DNA of 64,000 nt from Stutzerimonas stutzeri (GCA_002387205.1 DGLA01000005.1:62196-126195); one strand, 5' to 3'. Shown: positions 26,030 to 34,596, counted from the first letter of the stretch. Program-made: numbers and translations. The notes: a model not told the origin generated them from the letters alone.

Positions 26030-26899
26030 TCAATAAAGAGCCTGGTACAGCTTGCGACGGTAGGTGGTAACCAGCGGATGATCGCTGCCCAGCAGGTCGA
26101 ACACCTGCAGCAACGTCTTGTGCGGCAGCCCTTCGGCATAGCCGCGGTTACGCATGAACAATTTCAACAAACCGTCCAGCGCAGCTTCGTGTTGCTGACG
26201 TGCCAGTTGCTGGATAGCCAGCTGATACGCGGCTTCATCGTCGTCGGCGTTCTGCGCGAGGCGGCTCTTGAGGTCGGCGACCTCAGGCAGGTCACTGGCC
26301 TGGCGCAGGAAGGCCAGTTGTGCCCGGGCGCCGGCCAGTGCCTGTTTGTGCTGGTCGCCCTTGACTGCGTCGAGCACCACTTCCGCCTCGCCCAGTTCGC
26401 CGCGCTCGGCGAGGCAGCGGGCGTAAAGGATCAACGCGGCAGCATTCTCGTTGTCTTCGGTAAGCAATTGCTGGAGCAGGTGTTCCGCTTCGCTGATGCG
26501 TCCCTCCGCGAACAGGCTCTGCGCAGTCTCCAGCAAATCGGCTTCCGGCGCAGCGGGTGCCTGCACGTGGGGCTCGAGCATGGCGCGAATTGCCGATTCC
26601 GGCTGGGCACCGGCAAAGCCGTCGACTGGCTGGCCATCCTTGAACAGCACCACGGTCGGCAGGCTGCGTACGCCGAAGCGGGCCACGACGTCCTGTTCGA
26701 TGTCGCAGTTGACCTTGGCCAGCAGCAACTCGCCCTGGTACTCCTCGGTGATCTTTGCCAGCAGCGGCATCAGCGCCTTGCACGGCGCGCACCACTCGGC
26801 CCAGAAGTCCACCAGCACCGGCTTGTGAAAGGAGTTTTCCAGCACCAGCTGCTCGAAGTTGGCGCCGGTGACGTCGAATATATGGGGTGTCTGGCTCAT
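26030..26899 (-). CDS. cnoX: Thioredoxin-TPR co-chaperone CnoX (YbbN)
   Basis: The protein of about 289 residues has an N-terminal thioredoxin fold and a C-terminal TPR-like helical region (LFAEGRISEAEHLLQQLL and later). CnoX protects unfolded proteins under oxidative stress and hands them to chaperones. Here the thioredoxin motif is an intact WCAPC with Cys37 and Cys40, so redox activity is possible. I chose ATG 26899 (MSQTPHIF); two in-frame ATGs lie just upstream. It follows thpR on the same strand. Confidence 0.9.
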   Translation of the reverse strand: MSQTPHIFDVTGANFEQLVLENSFHKPVLVDFWAEWCAPCKALMPLLAKITEEYQGELLLAKVNCDIEQDVVARFGVRSLPTVVLFKDGQPVDGFAGAQPESAIRAMLEPHVQAPAAPEADLLETAQSLFAEGRISEAEHLLQQLLTEDNENAAALILYARCLAERGELGEAEVVLDAVKGDQHKQALAGARAQLAFLRQASDLPEVADLKSRLAQNADDDEAAYQLAIQQLARQQHEAALDGLLKLFMRNRGYAEGLPHKTLLQVFDLLGSDHPLVTTYRRKLYQALY

Positions 26900-26989
26900 T
26901 GGCATTCTCGGGATGGGCACGTACGGAAGAGGCGAGCATGTTAAGTGGAGGCGATCCGATTCGGAAGCAAGGCCGAGCAGTGTCGCCGA

Positions 26990-27517
26990 TCAGCGATTGG
27001 CGCCCAGGGCCCAGCTCGCCAGTTCCCGGTAGCGGACGCCGCGCGGCGTGTTTGCGGATTGATAGAGGCCGAAGCGGTCCACAGGCCAATCGAGGGGCGG
27101 GGGCAGGGCATCGGGCAAGGCCCGAACGTGGCGCGACAAGGTCACGTGAGGCAGGAATGGCCGCGCGTCCAGCGCCACACCGCGCGCAGCCAGACCTGCA
27201 TGCAGCTGCGCGACGAGTTGATCCAGTTGTGAGGGGCGTCGCCCCGGAACCAGGCAGGCGTAATCCTTGCCAATCATCTGAAGCCGGTCGAGCTGCAGGG
27301 CAAAGGCATCGATGCTTAGTTCAGCCGCGAGCTGCTTCAAGCTTTCCAGGGCGTCTTGGGGCTGGTTGCCGAGAAAGGCGAGGGTCAGGTGCAGGTTCGC
27401 CTGCGCAACGGGGCGCCCTTCGATGCCGACACTGTCGCGCCAGCAGCCGATCGCTTCGGCCAGCTGGGCTGGGCAGGGCAGGGCGAAGAACAGGCGCATT
27501 GGTTTTCCGGTCGACAT
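26990..27517 (-). CDS. thpR: RNA 2',3'-cyclic phosphodiesterase (2H family)
   Basis: The 175-residue protein carries both 2H phosphoesterase motifs, HLTLAF and HVTLSR, with RLFFALPCPAQLAEAI at the start, as in ThpR/LigT. These enzymes open 2',3'-cyclic phosphates on RNA. ATG 27517 has CAGGAG upstream; the longer frame to 27715 lacks a site and overlaps the neighbouring gene. Probably in one leftward run with the methyltransferase and lipoprotein genes. Confidence 0.9.
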   Translation of the reverse strand: MSTGKPMRLFFALPCPAQLAEAIGCWRDSVGIEGRPVAQANLHLTLAFLGNQPQDALESLKQLAAELSIDAFALQLDRLQMIGKDYACLVPGRRPSQLDQLVAQLHAGLAARGVALDARPFLPHVTLSRHVRALPDALPPPLDWPVDRFGLYQSANTPRGVRYRELASWALGANR

Positions 27518-27563
27518 GTCGTGCTCCTGCAGCGGGCGGCCTGATCGATCGGGCCGGCGCATA

Positions 27564-28247
27564 TCAGCACATTGCAGCCAGCCCCTCGGCAGCTGCACGT
27601 CTGGCGTGGTAGAGGCTGACCCGACGAAACTCCGCTGGCTCGGCCAGATCCGGCCAGGTGCAGGCGTCGAGGATATCCAGCCTTTGATACAGCGGATGGT
27701 TGAAGTCACGGACACGGGAGTCAGCGACCAGCGCCACCTGACCGCGGCTCAGGAACTGATCCAGCAAGGGCAGGTTGGCGCGGTCGTAGAGCACGTCGGC
27801 CACGACGACGAGGTCGTAGCGGTCGGTCTCGGCGAAGAAATCATCCGAATAGTTGAGCTGAACACCATTGAGCTCCGCATTCGCACGGCAGGCGGCAAGC
27901 GCCAGCGGATCGAGGTCACAGGCAACCACTTCGGCCGCGCCGGCCCTGGCAGCGGCGATGGCGGCAACGCCCGATCCCGCCCCGAAATCCAGCACGCGCT
28001 TGCCGCGCACCCACTCCGGTCGGTCGGCCAGCCAGCGGGCCAGCACCAGGCCGCTGGCCCAGCAGAAGCACCAGTAAGGTGGCTCCTCGAGAATCCGCCG
28101 GGTTTCCTCCGGGCTGAATGCGCGGTCCATGTTGGCCGCGTCGATCAGCCATAGCCGGATATCGGTGCCTGGTAGCGCCTCGGCAGTGAGGGATGCGTCG
28201 CCGAGCAGCTCGGTAAGCGCCTGCTGCAGGACCGCAGGGGCATTCAA
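27564..28247 (-). CDS. Class I SAM-dependent methyltransferase (ETFB/PrmA-like)
   Basis: The 227-residue protein has motif I VLDFGAGSGVAAIAAAR, an acidic motif II (VVACDLDPLALAA) and a DVLYDRANLPLLD post-motif, typical of protein lysine methyltransferases of the ETFBKMT/METTL20 and Nnt1 type. The PPYWCFCWASGLVLARWL block before motif I also fits. It overlaps the upstream lipoprotein gene as ATGA. The methylated target is not known from sequence; ETF beta subunit is one candidate. Confidence 0.85.
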   Translation of the reverse strand: MNAPAVLQQALTELLGDASLTAEALPGTDIRLWLIDAANMDRAFSPEETRRILEEPPYWCFCWASGLVLARWLADRPEWVRGKRVLDFGAGSGVAAIAAARAGAAEVVACDLDPLALAACRANAELNGVQLNYSDDFFAETDRYDLVVVADVLYDRANLPLLDQFLSRGQVALVADSRVRDFNHPLYQRLDILDACTWPDLAEPAEFRRVSLYHARRAAAEGLAAMC

Positions 28248-28672
28248 GGCGCAGGTACCAGATGCAGCGGGCCCAGGGACTGGCTGGCCGGGCTGGCCAC
28301 GCGCACTGCCGGCAGGCGCATGATCAACTGCCCAGAGCGGGTCACGCGTCCGCGCAGCTCGACATCCTGGCCCTTGGGGAATTTCTCGGCGTTGAACCTG
28401 AGAATGAAGGGCAGCTCGGTGCCCCGGCCCTGCAGCTGTACATTGCTCAGCAGCCGGTCCGGCTGGTCGCGGCGGTTGACCTCCAGCAGTGCCAGCTCGA
28501 CCTGGCTGTCCGCCGGTACGCCAAGAAGGCTGCCATGCAGTTCATGCATTGGGGAAACCTCCAGCGGTGGCTCCTCGAATGTGACGGGGGCGGTTGGGCG
28601 CTGGGATTGCTCGCTTGAACAACCAGCGACCAACAGCAGCAGGGCGGGCAGGACAAAGGGGCGTAACTGCAC
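28244..28672 (-). CDS. YbaY-like lipoprotein
   Basis: This 142-residue lipoprotein has a signal peptide ending in the lipobox LVAGC (Cys18). The mature part fits the YbaY/YscW-type beta-sandwich domain (VELALLEVNRRDQPDRLLSNVQLQG, LPFILRFNAEKFPKGQDVELRGRV). I placed the start at GTG 28672, which has GGAG seven bases upstream and leads straight into the signal peptide; a longer frame to 28810 lacks this. Probably sits in the outer membrane. Role unknown. Confidence 0.78.
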   Translation of the reverse strand: MQLRPFVLPALLLLVAGCSSEQSQRPTAPVTFEEPPLEVSPMHELHGSLLGVPADSQVELALLEVNRRDQPDRLLSNVQLQGRGTELPFILRFNAEKFPKGQDVELRGRVTRSGQLIMRLPAVRVASPASQSLGPLHLVPAP

Positions 28673-28785
28673 GGACGGCTCCAGAAATAAGGTTGATGCG
28701 CGCCTGTATAGCAACAATCCGCTCGATTTGTCTTGCCGGCGGGATGCGCTACCATGGCCGTCCCGACGTCTGACAGCTCTAGCCC

Positions 28786-29253
28786 ATGCATTGTCCCTTC
28801 TGTGGTGCACATGACACCAAAGTCATCGACTCGCGCCTGGTGGCCGAGGGCGATCAGGTGCGCCGTCGCCGTGAATGCCTCGCCTGTGGTGAGCGTTTCA
28901 CCACCTTCGAGACCGCCGAACTGGTGATGCCCAGGCTGATCAAGCAGGACGGCAGCCGGCAGCCGTTCGACGAGGAAAAGCTGCGTGCCGGCATGCAGCG
29001 CGCACTGGAAAAGCGCCCGGTCAGCGTCGAGCGCCTCGAAGAAGCCATCGCCCACATCAAGCATCGCCTGCGAGCTACTGGCGAACGGGAGATAAAGTCG
29101 CGCGTGCTGGGCGAGCTGGTGATGGTCGAATTGCAGAAGCTCGACGAGGTCGCCTATATCCGCTTCGCGTCGGTTTATCGCCGTTTTCAGGATCTCAACG
29201 AGTTCCGCGAGGAAATCGAGCGCCTGTCCCGCGAGCCTGCAAAAACCGAATGA
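28786..29253 (+). CDS. nrdR: Transcriptional repressor NrdR
   Basis: The 155-residue protein is the ribonucleotide reductase regulator: a zinc ribbon (CPFC at residues 3-6 and CLAC near 31-34) followed by an ATP-cone (VMPRLIKQDGSRQPFDEEKLRAGMQRALEKRPV). It senses ATP/dATP and represses nrd genes. It overlaps ribD as ATGA, the usual proteobacterial arrangement. Confidence 0.96.
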   Translation: MHCPFCGAHDTKVIDSRLVAEGDQVRRRRECLACGERFTTFETAELVMPRLIKQDGSRQPFDEEKLRAGMQRALEKRPVSVERLEEAIAHIKHRLRATGEREIKSRVLGELVMVELQKLDEVAYIRFASVYRRFQDLNEFREEIERLSREPAKTE

Positions 29254-30359
29254 GCACCAACGACCACGGCTGGATGGCCCTGGCGCTGCAGCTGGCGCGC
29301 CGGGGGCTGTACTCCACGCACCCCAATCCCCGGGTCGGCTGCGTCATCGTCAAGGATGATGAATTGATTGGTGAGGGCTGGCATGTGCGTGCCGGCGAGC
29401 CACATGCGGAAGTCCACGCGTTGCGCCAGGCCGGCGAGCGCGCTCGTGGCGCAACCGCCTACGTCACCCTTGAACCCTGCAGCCATCATGGACGCACGCC
29501 GCCCTGTGCCGACGCCCTGGTCAAGGCCGGCGTCGGTCGTGTCGTCGCGGCCATGCAGGACCCCAACCCCCAGGTGGCCGGGCGTGGGCTCGAACGCTTG
29601 CGCAGCGTTGGTATCGAGGTGGCAAGCGGGGTGCTGGAAAGCGAGGCCCGGGCACTGAACGTCGGCTTCATCAAGCGCATGGAAACCGGCCTGCCATACC
29701 TGCGGGCAAAGCTCGCCATGAGCCTGGATGGCCGTACCGCCATGGCCAGCGGAGAAAGCCAGTGGATCACCGGGCCTGCTGCGCGCGCCGAGGTCCAGCG
29801 CCTGCGGGCGAGATCGAGCCTGGTCCTGACTGGCGCGGACACGGTGTTGATGGACAAGGCGCGTCTGACTGTCCGTGCCGCAGAGCTGGGACTGGATGCT
29901 GAAATGACCGCGCTCGCCATGGGACGCCAGCCGCTGCGGGTGCTGGTCGATGGTCAACTGCGCGTGCCACTGGATGCGCCGTTCTTCCGGGCGGGGCCGG
30001 CATTGGTGGCAAGCAGCCGTTCCGACCCGGCTGCGGCTTACGAAGCAGCGGGCCACGAATTGCTGACATCCATGAACGAAGCGGGGCGTGTGGATTTGCA
30101 CGGTTTGCTACGCGAGCTTGCGGCTCGCGGTGCCAACGAGGTGCTGCTCGAGGCAGGCCCGCGGCTGGCCGGCGCCTTCGCTGCCCTTGGGCTTATCGAC
30201 GAATACCAGATATTCGTTGCTGCCAAGTTTCTCGGCTCCTCGGCCCGACCGTTGCTCGATCTGCCGCTTGAGCGCATGAGCGAGGCGCCTGAGCTTGTGA
30301 TCAAGGACATGCGCGCGGTCGGCGCTGACTGGAAAATCATCGCCGTACCGCGCGCTTGA
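29250..30359 (+). CDS. ribD: Bifunctional riboflavin deaminase/reductase RibD
   Basis: The 369-residue protein carries an N-terminal zinc-dependent deaminase (HAEVHAL near residue 52, PCSHHGRTPPCADAL near 75-89) and a C-terminal NADPH reductase domain (AKLAMSLDGRTAMASGESQWITG onward). It deaminates and then reduces the pyrimidine intermediate made from GTP by RibA. It is coupled to nrdR by a 4-base overlap. ribE, ribB and ribH lie 1.4 kb on, separated by a leftward gene, so ribD is not under the FMN riboswitch seen here. Confidence 0.95.
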   Translation: MSTNDHGWMALALQLARRGLYSTHPNPRVGCVIVKDDELIGEGWHVRAGEPHAEVHALRQAGERARGATAYVTLEPCSHHGRTPPCADALVKAGVGRVVAAMQDPNPQVAGRGLERLRSVGIEVASGVLESEARALNVGFIKRMETGLPYLRAKLAMSLDGRTAMASGESQWITGPAARAEVQRLRARSSLVLTGADTVLMDKARLTVRAAELGLDAEMTALAMGRQPLRVLVDGQLRVPLDAPFFRAGPALVASSRSDPAAAYEAAGHELLTSMNEAGRVDLHGLLRELAARGANEVLLEAGPRLAGAFAALGLIDEYQIFVAAKFLGSSARPLLDLPLERMSEAPELVIKDMRAVGADWKIIAVPRA

Positions 30360-30421
30360 CCTGTTCCGCTCTCTGCGCCAGAGCCTGTCCGGACGCAGCA
30401 TCCCGCCATGACCCTTGCTGG

Positions 30422-31189
30422 CTAGTTCACGGGCCTTAGGCCGTTGTGGTCCAGCTTGGCGCGACGCTTGTTGGCGCCCAGCAGCGCACGTGCCATCAGG
30501 CTTTCGTGATGGGGGTTGCCAAAGTGCAACAGGATGGTGGCGCGCAGCATTGCCGGATCGCATTCATCATTGGCATGCAGGCTTCGGTAACCGGAGAACA
30601 GGTAGAGATTTCCCGGCACTAGCTTCAGGCGAATCGGCTTGAGTCAGCCACGTCGCACCGCCAGCGCGACCAGCTTCTGGCTGACGGTGTTATGCAGGAT
30701 GGCCTTCTCGATCACGTTGCGCAGCGCATTGAAGCGGATGCGCCGCAGGTTGGGGAAAATCAGCAGATCGCCGCAGTGCTCGCCCTCGGTCGGAATGATC
30801 AGCGGAAGCAGCGCAGTGACGGCCGTGGCATCGAAGTGGTAGAAGTGCGATTGCTTGAGCCCGCTTCGGCCCTGCAGACAGCGAATCACCGGAAAGATCT
30901 GCTCCGTCGCGACAGGCTCGCGTCCCGCCTGGATTCGATAGAGCTCGCTCAGACGTTCCTTGAATGGCGCGGCCAGGGCCAGCGAACCCGCCAGGCTGTC
31001 CTGTAGCGCTTCGATGCCATGGATGCAGAAATACTCGCCGCCACGGCTGGCAGCCTGCAGCTCGACGTAGGCGCGAGCCCGGTCAAGCTCCTCGGGCGAA
31101 ATATAGTATTCGATGACTGCAAAGCCGTTGCGGTCAATATCGGCCGCCTGCGCGGCAGCCGAGGTATCCATAGCCGTAAACCCTGACAT
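30422..31189 (-). pseudogene. 2OG-Fe(II)-oxygenase-like gene with an in-frame TGA
   Basis: From ATG 31189 (GAGGG upstream) the frame encodes 181 residues to TGA 30646-30644, then stays open in the same frame for a further 74 codons to 30422. The two parts make one sensible protein: before the stop, HFYHFDATAVTALLPLIIPTEG (candidate HxD iron ligands); after it, GNLYLFSGYRSLHANDECDP (candidate distal His) and RATILLHFG (candidate 2-oxoglutarate Arg). Without the tail the first part would lack the distal ligand and be inactive. TGG to TGA is the simplest change. The family assignment (PhyH-like) is tentative; the interruption is plain in the sequence. Confidence 0.72.
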
Positions 31190-31528
31190 ACCCATCCCTC
31201 TCGGCACAGTTAAGGTTCGGAGCGTTCGTCCTGATCGTTTCCTGATCGGCGCGGAGTCGGCGAAACGGCGAGCTGACCCTGATTCGGCGTGTCGGTACGA
31301 AGAAATGCGGAGTGACGTTCCATCCTGATCGTCTTGCGCTGCATCGCCACGCTGTGACATCCGATCTGGTGCCGAGGGGCGATGCGATGCGTATGGACAA
31401 ACAAGCGTAACGGGAGTTGCAGTGATGTAAAAAAATGTTTCTCCGGTCCGCTCACGATCAAACGGATCTTTGCCGGCTGCAGAACCGCCCCATCTGTGGT
31501 AAAAACTGCGCCGGGCCTGAAAGGCCCA

Positions 31529-31668
31529 CGTTCTCAGGGCGGGGTGCGATTCCCCACCGGCGGTAATGGTGCCGTTATGTGCCTAGCCCGCGAGCGCTTG
31601 TCTCCGACAAGGTCAGCAGACCCGGTGTGATTCCGGGGCCGACGGTATAGTCCGGATGAGAGAGAGCG
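31529..31668 (+). promoter_or_regulatory. FMN riboswitch (RFN element) upstream of ribE
   Basis: The conserved RFN blocks are present in order: TTCTCAGGGCGGGG, GATTCCCCACCGGCGGTAAT, AGCCCGCGAGCG, GTCAGCAGACCCGGTG, GATTCCGGGGCCGACGGT, and ATAGTCCGGATGAGAGAGAGC, whose end pairs back to the start. It lies 124 bases before ribE and should lower ribE-ribB-ribH expression when FMN is plentiful. Confidence 0.95.
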
Positions 31669-31728
31669 GGATGCCTCGACGGGCGCCTTTCGTGCGCGCG
31701 TCTACTCCCTCTATCGATCTGCAGCGCC

Positions 31729-31749
31729 CTGTTTTATCCAAAACAGGAG
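31729..31749 (+). promoter_or_regulatory. Hairpin overlapping a Shine-Dalgarno downstream of the FMN riboswitch
   Basis: CTGTTTT (31729-31735) pairs with AAAACAG (31740-31746) around an ATCC loop. The right arm overlaps the start of AGGAG (31745-31749), the ribosome site for a 16-codon leader frame that runs into ribE. It could be part of the translational output of the riboswitch. Confidence 0.45.
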
Positions 31750-31757
31750 TTCGTCAT

Positions 31758-31808
31758 ATGCATCGTTTCAACAGCCTTCCGCGGGAGGCCGTATGTTCAC
31801 AGGAATAA
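31758..31808 (+). CDS. Possible 16-residue leader peptide overlapping ribE
   Basis: ATG 31758 has AGGAG eight bases upstream and encodes MHRFNSLPREAVCSQE, ending at TAA 31806-31808, 13 bases past the ribE ATG at 31793. ribE has its own GGGAGG at 31783-31788. The arrangement would let leader translation help open the ribE site. It may instead be chance; the length gives little statistical support. Confidence 0.35.
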   Translation: MHRFNSLPREAVCSQE

Positions 31809-32461
31809 TCGAATCCATCGGCACCATCGGAGCCATGACGCCCAAGGGCGGCGACGTTCGCGTGCTGGTCGAGACCGGCAAGCTGGATCTGGCCGACGTC
31901 AAGCTGGGCGACAGCATCGCGGTCAATGGCGTTTGTCTGACAGCGGTCGAGCTGCCGGGCAATGGCTTCTGGGCCGATGTCAGCCGCGAGACACTGGCGC
32001 GTACGGCCTTCGTTGACCTCAAGACCGGCAGCCGGGTAAATCTGGAAAAGGCACTGACGCCGACCAGCCGCCTCGGCGGGCACCTGGTCAGTGGCCACGT
32101 AGATGGGGTCGGCGAAGTCGTATCGCGGGAAGAGAACGCCCGCGCCGTGCAGTTCCGCATCCGCGCGCCACGCGAGTTGGCCAAGTACATCGCGCTCAAG
32201 GGCTCGATAACGGTCGACGGTACGAGTCTGACGGTCAACGCGGTCAATGGCGCCGAGTTCGAGCTCACCATCGTGCCGCACACCCTGGCCGAAACCATCA
32301 TGGTCGACTACCGCCCCGGGCGGAAGGTGAATCTGGAAGTGGACCTGCTGGCGCGTTACCTGGAGCGCCTGCTGATGGGCGACAAGGCGGCCGAGCCTGA
32401 TGCCTCCGGTCTGACGGAAAGCTTTCTCGCCGAACACGGCTATCTGCACCCTGCTCGGTAA
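31793..32461 (+). CDS. ribE: Riboflavin synthase, alpha chain
   Basis: The 222-residue protein is a duplicated lumazine-binding barrel (MFTGIIESIGTI at the start; second repeat after about residue 95, with LVSGHVDGVGEV joining them and GSITVDGTSLTVN in repeat two). It dismutates two 6,7-dimethyl-8-ribityllumazine molecules to riboflavin. First gene of a ribE-ribB-ribH-nusB-thiL-pgpA run controlled by the FMN riboswitch. Confidence 0.96.
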   Translation: MFTGIIESIGTIGAMTPKGGDVRVLVETGKLDLADVKLGDSIAVNGVCLTAVELPGNGFWADVSRETLARTAFVDLKTGSRVNLEKALTPTSRLGGHLVSGHVDGVGEVVSREENARAVQFRIRAPRELAKYIALKGSITVDGTSLTVNAVNGAEFELTIVPHTLAETIMVDYRPGRKVNLEVDLLARYLERLLMGDKAAEPDASGLTESFLAEHGYLHPAR

Positions 32462-32481
32462 AAGAATAGAAGGATTGCCAA

Positions 32482-33561
32482 ATGGCCCTGAACACCGCTG
32501 AAGAACTGATCGAAGACATCCGCGCCGGCAAGATGGTCATCCTCATGGATGACGAGGACCGCGAGAACGAAGGCGACATCATCGTCGCCTCTGAATGCGT
32601 GACCGCCGAGCACATCAACTTCATGGCCCGCTTCGCCCGCGGCCTGATCTGCATGCCGATGACGCGCGAGCGCTGTGAAACCCTGCAGTTGCCGCTGATG
32701 GCACCGCGCAACGGTTCGGGTTTCGGCACCAAGTTCACCGTTTCCATCGAGGCTGCGGTCGGCGTGACCACCGGCATCTCCGCCGCCGACCGGGCGCGTA
32801 CCGTGCAGGCCGCCGTGGCTAAGAATGCCGTGGCCGAAGACATCGTCAGCCCCGGTCATATCTTTCCGCTTATGGCGCAACCTGGCGGCGTCCTGGCGCG
32901 CGCCGGGCACACCGAAGCGGCCTGCGACCTGGCCCGCATGGCCGGTTTCGAGCCGTCTGGGGTGATCTGCGAAATCATGAATGACGACGGCACCATGGCG
33001 CGCCGCCCGGAACTTGAACTCTTCGCTGAACAGCACGGGTTGAAGATCGGCACCATCGCCGACCTGATCCACTACCGCATGATCCACGAGCGCACCGTCG
33101 AGCGGGTGTCCGAGCAGCCTCTTGAAACCGAGTTGGGCCAGTTCAGCCTGGTCACCTACCGCGATGGCGTGGAAGACACCGTGCACATGGCCCTGACTCG
33201 CGGCGAGATTTCGCCGGAAGAGCCAACCCTGGTTCGCGTACACAACATGGAGCCACTGCGCGACCTGCTGATGGTCACGGTGCCGGGTCGCTGGAGCCTG
33301 CGTGCCGCAATGAGCGAAGTGGCGAAGGCCGGCAGCGGCGTGGTGTTGTTGCTCGGCAATCCGCTGACAGGACCGCAGTTGCTGGCTCAGCTCAACCGCC
33401 AGCAGTCGCCGACGCCCGCGACCTACAGCACCGTGGGTGCCGGTTCGCAGATTCTTCGCGACCTCGGCGTGCGCAAGATGCGCCTGATGAGTTCGCCGAT
33501 GAAGTTCAACGCGATATCCGGCTTCGACCTGGAAGTTGTAGAATACTTGCCCGCCGAATAA
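32482..33561 (+). CDS. ribB: 3,4-dihydroxy-2-butanone-4-phosphate synthase with degenerate GCHII-like domain
   Basis: Residues 1 to about 205 form a complete RibB domain with the acidic DDEDRENEGDI loop near residues 25-35. The C-terminal 150 residues have the GTP cyclohydrolase II fold but lack the zinc cysteines (no CLTGD...CDC block), so they should not hydrolyse GTP. A genuine RibA is encoded at 36988. RibB turns ribulose 5-phosphate into the four-carbon donor for lumazine synthesis. 20 bases after ribE. Confidence 0.94.
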   Translation: MALNTAEELIEDIRAGKMVILMDDEDRENEGDIIVASECVTAEHINFMARFARGLICMPMTRERCETLQLPLMAPRNGSGFGTKFTVSIEAAVGVTTGISAADRARTVQAAVAKNAVAEDIVSPGHIFPLMAQPGGVLARAGHTEAACDLARMAGFEPSGVICEIMNDDGTMARRPELELFAEQHGLKIGTIADLIHYRMIHERTVERVSEQPLETELGQFSLVTYRDGVEDTVHMALTRGEISPEEPTLVRVHNMEPLRDLLMVTVPGRWSLRAAMSEVAKAGSGVVLLLGNPLTGPQLLAQLNRQQSPTPATYSTVGAGSQILRDLGVRKMRLMSSPMKFNAISGFDLEVVEYLPAE

Positions 33562-33571
33562 GTGATGCCAG

Positions 33572-33595
33572 GGCGCCGCGACGAAACGCGGCGCC
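33572..33595 (+). terminator. GC-rich hairpin between ribB and ribH
   Basis: GGCGCCGCG (33572-33580) pairs perfectly with CGCGGCGCC (33587-33595) around ACGAAA, followed by TTCGTTCTTT. It has the form of an intrinsic terminator inside the operon, which could give partial termination or protect the 3' end of ribEB mRNA. ribH starts 31 bases after the stem. Confidence 0.55.
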
Positions 33596-33625
33596 TTCGT
33601 TCTTTAAAGAGATGAGAAACCACCT

Positions 33626-34102
33626 ATGACACTGAAGACCATCGAAGGTACCTTCATCGCCCCGCAGGGCAAGTTTGCCCTGGTCGTTGGCCGCTTCAAC
33701 AGCTTCGTTGTCGAGAGCCTGGTAAGCGGCGCCGTCGATGCGCTGGTGCGCCACGGCATCGCTGAGGACGCCATCACCATCATCCGCGCACCGGGTGCCT
33801 TCGAGATTCCGCTGGTCGCGCAGAAGGTCGCACAGCAAGGCGAATACGACGCCATCATCGCCCTCGGCGCGGTCATTCGTGGCGGCACCCCGCACTTCGA
33901 ATACGTGGCTGGTGAATGCACCAAGGGCCTGTCGCAGGTTTCCATGGAGTTCGGCGTGCCGGTGGCATTTGGCGTGCTGACCGTCGACTCCATCGAGCAG
34001 GCTATCGAGCGCTCCGGCACCAAGGCCGGCAACAAGGGCGCCGAAGCTGCACTGTCCGCGCTTGAAATGGTAAGTCTGCTGGCGCAGCTGGAGGGCAAGT
34101 GA
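33626..34102 (+). CDS. ribH: 6,7-dimethyl-8-ribityllumazine synthase
   Basis: The 158-residue protein is lumazine synthase: ALVVGRFNSFVVESLVSGAVDAL near the start, APGAFEIPLVAQ, ALGAVIRGGTPHFEYVAGE and GVPVAFGVLTVDS. It condenses the RibB product with the RibD product. Its end overlaps the GTG start of nusB, linking riboflavin synthesis to nusB as in many gamma-proteobacteria. Confidence 0.96.
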   Translation: MTLKTIEGTFIAPQGKFALVVGRFNSFVVESLVSGAVDALVRHGIAEDAITIIRAPGAFEIPLVAQKVAQQGEYDAIIALGAVIRGGTPHFEYVAGECTKGLSQVSMEFGVPVAFGVLTVDSIEQAIERSGTKAGNKGAEAALSALEMVSLLAQLEGK

Positions 34103-34584
34103 GCCTTAATCACGACGACAGCCAGGACGCTCCGCAGCCAAAAGCCAAGGGCAAGATCGCAACGCGCCGTGTCGCGCGTAGCCTGGCGATGCAGGCGCTG
34201 TATCAGTGGCACATGGCGGGTCAGAGCCTTAACGAAATCGAGGCGCAGTTTCGCGTCGACAACGATTTCTCCGGCGTCGATGGCAACTACTTCCATGAAC
34301 TGTTGACGGGTGTCGCGCGCGCCAAGACGGAAGTCGACGGTGCCATCGTGCCGCACCTGGATCGGCCGCTGGACGAGTTGGACCCGGTCGAACTGGCCGT
34401 CCTGCGCCTGTCCACCTACGAGCTGATGCATCGCATCGACGTCCCGTACCGCGTGGTGATCAACGAGGGCATCGAACTGGCCAAGGTGTTCGGCGCCACT
34501 GACGGGCATAAGTTCGTCAATGGCGTGCTGGACAAGCTGGCGCCCAGTCTGCGCAGTGCCGAGGTCGGCGCCCACAAGCGCTGA
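34099..34584 (+). CDS. nusB: Transcription antitermination factor NusB
   Basis: The 161-residue helical protein binds boxA RNA with NusE in antitermination of rRNA operons. RRVARSLAMQALYQWHMAG and DVPYRVVINEGIELAKVFGATDGHKFVNGVLDKLA are typical. It starts at GTG 34099 overlapping the ribH stop. The first 25 residues are a polar extension. Confidence 0.95.
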   Translation: MSLNHDDSQDAPQPKAKGKIATRRVARSLAMQALYQWHMAGQSLNEIEAQFRVDNDFSGVDGNYFHELLTGVARAKTEVDGAIVPHLDRPLDELDPVELAVLRLSTYELMHRIDVPYRVVINEGIELAKVFGATDGHKFVNGVLDKLAPSLRSAEVGAHKR

Positions 34585-34596
34585 GTGTTTGGCCTG

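Noticed and set aside
25063..26139. Long minus-strand frame opposite tesB and the HAD gene
   Set aside because: It is the complement of two well-supported genes and has no domain of its own.
30644..30646. TGA as a selenocysteine codon in the oxygenase-like gene
   Set aside because: No suitable SECIS hairpin is visible just downstream, and the family is not known to use selenocysteine.
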